A stretch of 12,332 nucleotides of DNA from Glomus cerebriforme. Its lineage: Eukaryota > Glomeromycota > Glomeromycetes > Glomerales > Glomeraceae. The position numbers and the translations under genes are program-made. The notes under the pieces are model-generated. The model searched no databases. It was not told the origin of the DNA and saw only the letters and a program-made list of their open reading frames with translations. Every line of letters starts with the position of its first letter. Position 1 is the stretch's first letter. This document shows, piece after piece, positions 7,560 to 12,332 of the stretch. Location: contig QKYT01000044.1 of assembly GCA_003550305.1 (NCBI GenBank), positions 329,157 to 341,488 on the forward strand, read 5' to 3'.

Positions 7560-7934
7560 TCACTAGTGATGATTATCACCGGTGTTTTCAAATTTGGTAA
7601 TTCTGGTAATTTCAGCTAAAATTTAAGTGATTGATAAATAATTTTCTTTTTTGGAATCTTATATAACACAAATTTTAATTTTGAAGAGAAATAAAATTGC
7701 TTTTTTTTTGGATTGTATAACGTTACCTAAATATCTATAAAAAAAATTCTGGCTAGTGTTAAAGTTTTGGCCAAAATTAAGAATATGACGATTAACATGT
7801 GACAAATAAACTTTTACATCTTGAAAAAATTCTAAATCCCTGAAATAAATAGTAAAAATTGTAAACTGGGAATGTGATGAATTATTACATATATAAAGTT
7901 ATATAATTACTGGTGATGATCACCACTGATGATT
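7560..7934. mobile_element. MITE-like element with quasi-palindromic ends
   Basis: The left end TCACTAGTGATGATTATCAC is matched in inverted orientation by the right end: 7910-7934, read backwards, begins TCATCAGTGGTGATCATCAC. Each end is itself nearly palindromic, for example TGGTGAT-G-ATCACCA at 7911-7925, so each could form its own small cruciform. The interior is AT-rich and non-coding. I could not identify a convincing target duplication (no clean TA, TTA or 8-mer), so the superfamily is undetermined and the outer limits are approximate. Confidence 0.55.
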
Positions 7935-7954
7935 TGTAATATTTTTCTATTATA

Positions 7955-8215
7955 TTATATTCTCTTATATATTTTTTTTAACTCCTTTATTACTAATTTT
8001 TCATCTTTATCAGTAGAACTTTCATATTTATATTCATTCATACCTTCAATTTTTTTAGCTTTTTTCTTATTTTCATTTTCACTAACCTTCTTTATTTTTA
8101 CCATTTTTTTTATTTTTATCATTTTTTTTTCACTTTCATTACCTTCTTCCTTATCTTCATCACTTTTTTCATTATCTTTTTTATTACTTTTCTCACCTTT
8201 TCTGTTATCTCTATT
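7955..8215 (-). pseudogene. Lys/Glu-rich exon remnant, unknown gene
   Basis: The minus strand is open for 86 codons ending at TAA (7957-7955). It reads as a highly charged, Lys/Glu/Asp/Asn-rich segment, for example KKDNEKSDEDKEEGNESEKK, followed by a Lys/Ile stretch and then EGMNEYKYESSTDKDEKL. Upstream in the same frame a TAA at 8218-8216 interrupts a further coding-like run (KDRENKIE). There is no ATG before the middle of the segment, so it would be an internal or last exon. The opposite strand is open too (7929-8267) but would give an implausible Phe/Ser/Leu low-complexity protein, which I treat as the shadow. Low-complexity purine-rich DNA without a gene remains possible. Confidence 0.42.
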
Positions 8216-8444
8216 TTATTCAATTTTATTTTCTCTATCTTTTATGTATTTATTTTTTTTATATTAATTTTATGATTTTTATTATCTTTAATAAAATTAC
8301 TTTTTAAAATTTTTTTCTAAAAAATTTTTTTTTAAGAAAAATAAAAATAGTATTATTTCATAAAACTTAAACTTACTAAGTTTTTTAAATAATATTTTAT
8401 TCTTAGTTTTATATTTTTTTCATTCAATTATATATTAGAGATCT

Positions 8445-8708
8445 TTAACTTTTTAAAATTGCTATTATGAAAGCAATTTGAATATTAGAAAAGGATTTGT
8501 CTTCTTTTGATTTTTTTAACCAAACTTTTTTGATTATGCATATTATATAAGTCATTTTGGATTTTAAGTGATCAAAAAGTAATCAAATTTTTTTAATAAT
8601 ATTTTTGATCCTAATTTTTAACAAAGTATTATTATTAATTTTTTTATTATTTGCATTTATCAGTTTAAATAATTTGTTATACCAATTTTTTATAACTGTT
8701 CTATTCTT
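8445..8708 (-). pseudogene. Exon remnant with a single internal stop, unknown family
   Basis: This minus-strand frame of 88 codons ends at TAA (8447-8445) with one internal TGA. It includes TVIKNWYNKLFKLINANNKK near the start and, after the TGA, IIKKVWLKKSKEDKSFSNIQ, a basic, Trp-containing sequence unlikely in random DNA of this composition. Beyond the TAA, coding-like sequence continues to a GTAAGT donor-like site near 8379-8384, which would separate it from the Lys/Glu-rich segment at 7955-8215. I do not recognise the family. It is best read as part of the decayed minus-strand gene(s) covering 7955-11100. Confidence 0.45.
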
Positions 8709-8764
8709 TTATTTATCTATAACTATAGGTAATATATTTATCTTACTTTATAGAATGAAAGTTA

Positions 8765-8845
8765 CTATTTTTTAAATATAAAAAATACTGCATTTCTGAT
8801 TTTAGTTGTTAATATTCCTTTATTACTTTTAATTTGTTTTAGAAT
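8765..8845 (-). pseudogene. Small exon-like remnant after a splice acceptor
   Basis: A minus-strand acceptor-like TTTATTTCTGTTAG (AG at 8847-8846) is followed by 26 open codons: ILKQIKSNKGILTTKIRNAV, six more residues, then TAG (8767-8765). Upstream, around 8865-8945, another coding-like piece (KTYVLVKLKGLYYLSDFF) could belong to the preceding exon. This is weak evidence taken alone. It gains support from lying in line with other minus-strand remnants. Confidence 0.35.
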
Positions 8846-9120
8846 CTAACAGAAAATAAATAAAACTTATTGGTTAAAAAAAATCAGATAAATAATACAA
8901 ACCTTTTAATTTTACTAAAACATATGTTTTTATAAAAATATTTTTCATATATATATATTACATTTCATAATTTTAATGTAAAATTATTAGTATAATCTTC
9001 ATGATTTCTGAATAAATATTTTTTTATTTCTTTACAATATTCTTTTTAAGTCAAATAAATTACTTTTTTTAATAAATTTTTGGCTATTTTTTTTTAATAA
9101 TCACTGGTTAAAATTAATAC

Positions 9121-9245
9121 TATTGGATATATATAGGGTATCCAATATATGTAAAATTTATATATATTATATTTTATATATCAGTCACTTATTATATACA
9201 TATCAGATATTTTTATCTAATAATACCCATATCAGATACCCAATT
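9121..9245. repeat. Short inverted repeat, possible degraded MITE
   Basis: ATTGGATATATATAGGGTAT at the left (9121) is echoed in inverted orientation by the sequence ending near 9243 (read backwards: ATTGGGTATCTGATATGGGT). The left end also contains its own hairpin, ATTGGATA/TATCCAAT (9121-9146). The motif TATCAGATA recurs several times up to about 9350. No target duplication was identified. Confidence 0.4.
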
Positions 9246-9479
9246 TGTTTACACTAAAATATATTTTAAAATATAATTTACTAGAATCCTGATATCTAAA
9301 CTTTTAGTTTCTGATATATTATTTAATATATATCAGATACTAATATTTTATATTAAATAATATAATATGTAAATTATTTTATTAAATACTAATAATTTAT
9401 AAATATTTTGTCACTTATAATCACATTTTTATATTTTACTAAAATAATTTTATTGTTTAAAAATTAAAAGTAAAAAAAA

Positions 9480-9781
9480 ATTATTTTTTTGATTTTTTTG
9501 ATTTTTTTCTTTTTAGATCTACTTTTTTTTCTTTTACCAGAATTTTCTCTTTTTAAATTATTATTATCATCAGTATTATTATTATCATCATAATCTTAAA
9601 TACCTTTATTATATACTGAAATATTATCAGTTAAATGATTAAACCTTTCAAGTGCTTTTATTTTAGATATCAATTTAGTATACTAATACTAATAGGTGAT
9701 ATACTTTCTTGTGATTTAAAATTGGTTATTTTTTTTTATTAATTCAACAGTTAGATCAATTTGCTTATATAATAAATACTG
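9480..9781 (-). pseudogene. Decayed exon downstream of the MITE insertion
   Basis: One minus-strand frame from 9781 down to about 9480 gives QYLLYKQIDLTVELIKKNNQ, then a TAA, then after two further TAG codons KLISKIKALERFNHLTDNIS. It continues to another stop and an Asp/Asn-rich run (DYDDNNNTDDNNNLKREN) and a basic tail (KRKKSRSKKKK). Four in-frame stops in about 100 codons mark it as dead. The order of protein-like, acidic and basic blocks in one frame is hard to get by chance. It lies directly beyond the pogo-like MITE at 9802-10247, which probably separates it from the coding remnant at 10275-10553. No family is recognised. Confidence 0.5.
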
Positions 9782-9799
9782 AAGTTTAAATAAATAAAA

Positions 9800-10249
9800 T
9801 ACAGTCAGACCTCTATATAGTTACCTCCTATATAGTCACAACTCTTTATAAGCATCCAATTTTAAAAAACAGTTTTAAATTATATTAAATTACCCTTATA
9901 CAATCACAAATCAATTATAGTCACTATCACCTTATAATCTTAAACATATATATTATTTTTATTAATAAATAAACCTTTACATAATTACCATAATTTTAGT
10001 TATAAAATAATTTTAGTTAGAATTACCATATCACGTAATTACAATTTCCTTTTTAAGAATAAATATTACATATGCAAAAATTAGCAAAATTTTTTTATTA
10101 AATGAAAATGAAAATATCTAAATTATAATTTATTAATTTTAGCCAAAATTAAGAAATTTTTAATTTTAATATCTTTATATAAACACACTTTTATACAATT
10201 ACCAATTTTGAGAGAACCAATTAGGTGACTATATGGAGGTCTGACTGTA
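9800..10249. mobile_element. 446-bp pogo/Tc1-mariner-like MITE with TA target duplication
   Basis: The element spans 9802-10247, with TA at both flanks (9800-9801 and 10248-10249). The ends are inverted repeats: CAGTCAGACCTCTATATAGT against CAGTCAGACCTCCATATAGT, 19/20, and the match extends about five more bases with one further difference. Starting with CAGT and inserting at TA are features of the pogo/Tigger branch of Tc1-mariner elements. The interior repeats TATAGTCAC, TATAATC and ATACAATTACC words near both ends, probably subterminal motifs. There is no transposase frame, so it is non-autonomous. A related but broken end lies at 2681. It sits within the decayed minus-strand gene region and interrupts it. 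Confidence 0.92.
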
Positions 10250-10274
10250 AATTAATACTATATTTTTGTAAACT

Positions 10275-10553
10275 AAAATAATAAATAAAAATATATATAC
10301 TGTTGAAGAATATTACTACTTTTTATAAACATATAATGAAATTGTCTTTTCTTTAATAACATCTTCAATAATTATATCATTTTCAACTACTGTATATTAT
10401 ATTATAATTCATTCTTCTTTAAGGTCTGTTTCTTTCCATTTTTCTAAATAATAGTATTTAATATATTTACAAGATCCTTTTCAGGATATTTGTTAATATA
10501 TTTATTATTACTCTTTAATAGATAATTTATAGCCTTTGCTCTTCTTCTTTTTT
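10275..10553 (-). pseudogene. Decayed exon B of the minus-strand gene
   Basis: After a minus-strand acceptor (AG at 10555-10554) the sequence reads RRAKAINYLLKSNNKYINKY and PEKDLVNILNTII. A one-base frame change follows, then LEKWKETDLKEE and a TGA, then after a further frame break TVVENDIIIEDVIKEKTISL. The residues alternate basic and acidic runs, which is protein-like. The join to exon A is out of frame by one or two bases at an A-run (10548-10553), consistent with an indel in a homopolymer. Downstream the frame ends in two stops near 10305-10310, just before the MITE at 9802-10247. Function unknown. Confidence 0.5.
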
Positions 10554-10626
10554 CTAATATAAATTATAAAATAAAATATAAATTAAAAACTATTTTAACT
10601 AAAATTTAATTTCAATAATTACTTAC
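10554..10626 (-). other. Probable intron, 73 bp
   Basis: On the minus strand a GTAAGT donor occupies 10626-10621 and an AG acceptor lies at 10555-10554 in TTTATATTAG context. It separates exon A (10627-10911) from exon B. The size and donor match the better supported intron in the hAT transposase (12225-12310). Confidence 0.55.
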
Positions 10627-10911
10627 TTCTTGCATTCTTGTATTTTTTGCTACTTTTCTTTTATTTTGTTTTATTTATGTCTCCTCTTGTATTTTAATTT
10701 TACTTACATAATAACAAGAATACCAATGCTTATAAAGCATATTTAATAGTACATTGTTTAAAATATTATACTTTTTGTTAACTAATTTATAAAAAGGTAG
10801 AAGTAGCTTGGTAATTATATTTTTCTCTATATCTTGTTTAACCCATATAAGTTTATTGTTGATTTTATATACATTTTGTAACTTTAAATCAACCCAAATA
10901 TAAACTTCTTT
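10627..10911 (-). pseudogene. Exon A: 95-codon frame with one stop, unknown family
   Basis: Bounded by a minus-strand acceptor TTTTATAG (AG at 10913-10912) and a GTAAGT donor (10626), this stretch is exactly 95 codons in phase 0 at both ends, with a single internal TAA at codon 79. It begins KEVYIWVDLKLQNVYKINNK, includes a KHWYSCYYVSK motif around codons 61-71 and ends KRKVAKNTRMQE. The lack of an ATG near its start explains why it is easy to miss. It is the best evidence in the window for a spliced host-type or element-encoded gene. A possible first exon with an ATG at 11096-11094 (MDNIIELTKSLFDSS) lies upstream, but its donor is unclear. No family is recognised. The single stop could also be a polymorphism or sequence error. 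Confidence 0.58.
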
Positions 10912-11225
10912 CTATAAAATAATATATATATAAATAAATTTAAAAAACTATAGAAATTATATTAATTGCTAAGTAAAAATTAGTATTTAAATTGATAAAG
11001 AAAGAAGAAAAGAATAAGAAATGAAGAGGATAAGAATAAGAATGAGAATAAACTTGAATCAAACAAACTTTTAGTTAATTCAATTATATTATCCATTATC
11101 TATATATTGTGTTATAAAAGTATATAAAAGTTCAAAATTCTTATCTTTTTATGTAAAAATAATATAAAAATAACATAAAAATTAAGCAAAAATTATATGA
11201 AATTATACTTGTAGCCAAAACCTCC

Positions 11226-11356
11226 TAAGGATATGGCTGAATCCGAAAGTCCAAAACCATAGTCCGAATCTAGTACCGAAAACTGAAACTCTGGCCGAAA
11301 CTTTACATATATTGAAACTACTTTTTAGAATTTTGTAATATAGACCGAAACTTTAT
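11226..11356. repeat. Cluster of GAAACT / CCGAA motifs, possible hAT subterminal region
   Basis: Four GAAACT units and several CCGAA words occur here (for example GAAACTCTGG at 11285-11294, and CCGAAACTTT twice). GAAACTCTGG also occurs inside the 244-bp MITE at 6826-6835. A TAAGG at 11226-11230 resembles the MITE's terminal TAAGG. The cluster lies 136 bp beyond the stop of the hAT transposase gene, where a hAT element's 3' end would be expected. It is therefore a candidate terminus of the transposase-bearing element, though its inverted partner is outside the window. Confidence 0.45.
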
Positions 11357-11491
11357 TTATTTATTTAATCGTATTATTTATTAATTATTATAGTTTGTAA
11401 TTATTATGTATACTGTATTATTAATAACTAAATTACTAAAAAAAAAAAAATAAAATTTACTATTTTACTATATAAAATTATCATTATAAAT

Positions 11492-12224
11492 TTATAATTC
11501 ATTATCATTATTCATTTCTCTTGCTATTAATGCCTCAATATCGTAATCTTCACGTTCTGGATCCAATACAACAGTTTGTCTTCTTTGATTAACTGTTGTC
11601 TCATCCTCAGATTCTCTTCTTTCCATATTAAAAATTTGAGATTCAATATCTACATCTGAAATAACATTTAAATTATAAGTTTGAGACATATCTATAACCA
11701 TATCTATCACATTTTCATCATACAAAAATTCAAAATCATCTTCTCCCAGTAACTCATCACTAATTTCCATAATAGTATTTATCATTTTTTCNNGTAATGA
11801 ATTCTCAGAAGTATCAATTGCATAATGAGGTAATTCTCGTTTGGCATTTGTCATGTAATAAGTGTGCAATTTGCACATACCTTCTACTCGATCTACAGCT
11901 AATTTAGCACGTCTTTGACCATAAAACCATCCTAAAATTGAAAAGGAACGCTCACAGGAAGCACTGTGAGGAGTTATGGAGAAGAGCCGAAGTGCTAAAG
12001 CTTGCAATTCCCACTCTTCTTTGTATTCTGTGCAGTTTCCTACCAAATGATCAGTGTATCAGACTTATAGTTATAGCTTTGATTAAATGGTGCTTTCATT
12101 TTCATGTATTTTCNCATTTGAGTAAGCAATTTTNCACATGATTNCTGATCATGCCCNATATCCTTNCAAATTTGCGCTGCTTTAACAGTAATACTATGAA
12201 ATTTACTTGGATTTATACCATTAC
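11492..12224 (-). pseudogene. hAT transposase, C-terminal exon with frame break
   Basis: This encodes the C-terminal part of a hAT-superfamily transposase, a nuclear DNA-binding enzyme that cuts and pastes elements with terminal inverted repeats. The key evidence is the hAT dimerisation region at about 11790-12010: LALRLFSITPHSASCERSFS followed by LGWFYGQRRAKL, with the diagnostic S-x-SCERxFS and a following W. An acidic tail then ends at TAA (11494-11492). The 5' part of the exon (12222-12043, 60 codons) reads in another frame (NGINPSKFHSITVKAA, later KAPFNQSYNYKSDTLIIW) and hits TAG at 12042-12040. The downstream frame has TGA at 12061-12059, so the break lies within 12040-12061. Seven ambiguous bases (11792, 11793, 12114, 12134, 12144, 12157, 12166) lie in this exon, so an assembly error is a real alternative to a true pseudogene. 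The N-terminal BED zinc finger and most of the catalytic core are outside the window. Confidence 0.88.
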
Positions 12225-12310
12225 CTAAAATAAAACAATAAATTAATATTAAATTATTAAATTAAGATATTAAATAAAGAAATTATAAAATTTATATTAA
12301 TATGACTTAC
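12225..12310 (-). other. Intron of the hAT transposase gene, 86 bp
   Basis: The minus-strand donor GTAAGT (12310-12305) and acceptor ATTTTAG (AG at 12226-12225) bound an AT-rich 86-bp intron. Joining the exons restores a Gly codon (G|GT) and a continuous frame across FLHPRYYG and NGINPSKF, which supports it. Confidence 0.85.
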
Positions 12311-12332
12311 CATAATAACGAGGGTGTAAAAA
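12311..12332 (-). CDS. hAT transposase, partial upstream exon
   Basis: These 22 bases at the window edge encode FLHPRYYG (the last Gly is completed after the intron). An LHPxY motif is commonly seen in hAT transposases a short distance before the dimerisation region, so this is the next exon upstream of 12224. The exon continues beyond the window. Confidence 0.8.

Noticed and set aside
7929..8267. 112-codon plus-strand open frame rich in Phe, Ser, Leu and Ile
   Set aside because: It arises from a T/C-rich strand. The opposite strand reads as a charged Lys/Glu-rich segment, which is the more natural protein; the plus frame has no domain, signal or start context.
9121..9360. Repeated TATCAGATA words suggesting a satellite
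   Set aside because: The spacing is irregular and the unit is short; only the single inverted pair at 9121-9245 is supportable.
11938..12141. 67-codon plus-strand frame
   Set aside because: It is antisense to the hAT transposase exon and contains ambiguous bases.
1..12332. CRISPR array, prophage or bacterial defence island
   Set aside because: There are no regularly spaced direct repeats with unique spacers and no prokaryotic gene organisation. Introns and hAT/pogo elements indicate a eukaryotic nuclear sequence.

Overview
This window looks like very AT-rich eukaryotic DNA, most likely fungal and plausibly from an arbuscular mycorrhizal fungus (Glomeromycotina). That placement is inference. 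It rests on the base composition, on short introns with GTAAGT donors, on strongly charged Lys/Glu/Asn-rich coding remnants, and on a hAT transposase whose C-terminus resembles those I associate with such genomes. I see no intact host gene, no tRNA or rRNA gene, no CRISPR array and no bacterial-style operon. The window is a graveyard of mobile elements and decayed reading frames.

Layout. 1-1900 is AT-rich and gene-poor, with two short coding-like remnants on the minus strand. 1900-3470 holds two or three copies of an AT-rich repeat (R), the first split by a poly-A-tailed insertion (2093-2620) with a 14-bp target duplication; one end of a pogo-like element lies at 2681. 3467-7151 is a longer, collinear relative of that insertion, with its own poly-A tail and 15-bp flanking repeat. 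It is interrupted by three separate hAT-type insertions: a 377-bp foldback element (4575-4951), a 1230-bp foldback element (5073-6302) and a 244-bp MITE (6726-6969). Their target duplications match at 8/8, 7/8 and 8/8 bases. The shorter relative lacks the insertions and serves as an internal empty-site control.

7167-7560 is AT-rich filler, followed by a 375-bp element with quasi-palindromic ends (7560-7934). 7955-11100 carries minus-strand exon-like remnants of one or more decayed genes, cut by a 446-bp pogo/Tc1-like MITE (9802-10247) with perfect TA duplications.

The right edge (11492-12332) holds the 3' half of a hAT transposase gene on the minus strand. It has one clear intron and a frame break near 12050, and all seven ambiguous bases of the window fall in it. 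It could supply the kind of enzyme that mobilises non-autonomous hAT elements such as those inside the window. A shared GAAACTCTGG motif hints at a link to the 244-bp MITE, but this is not proven.
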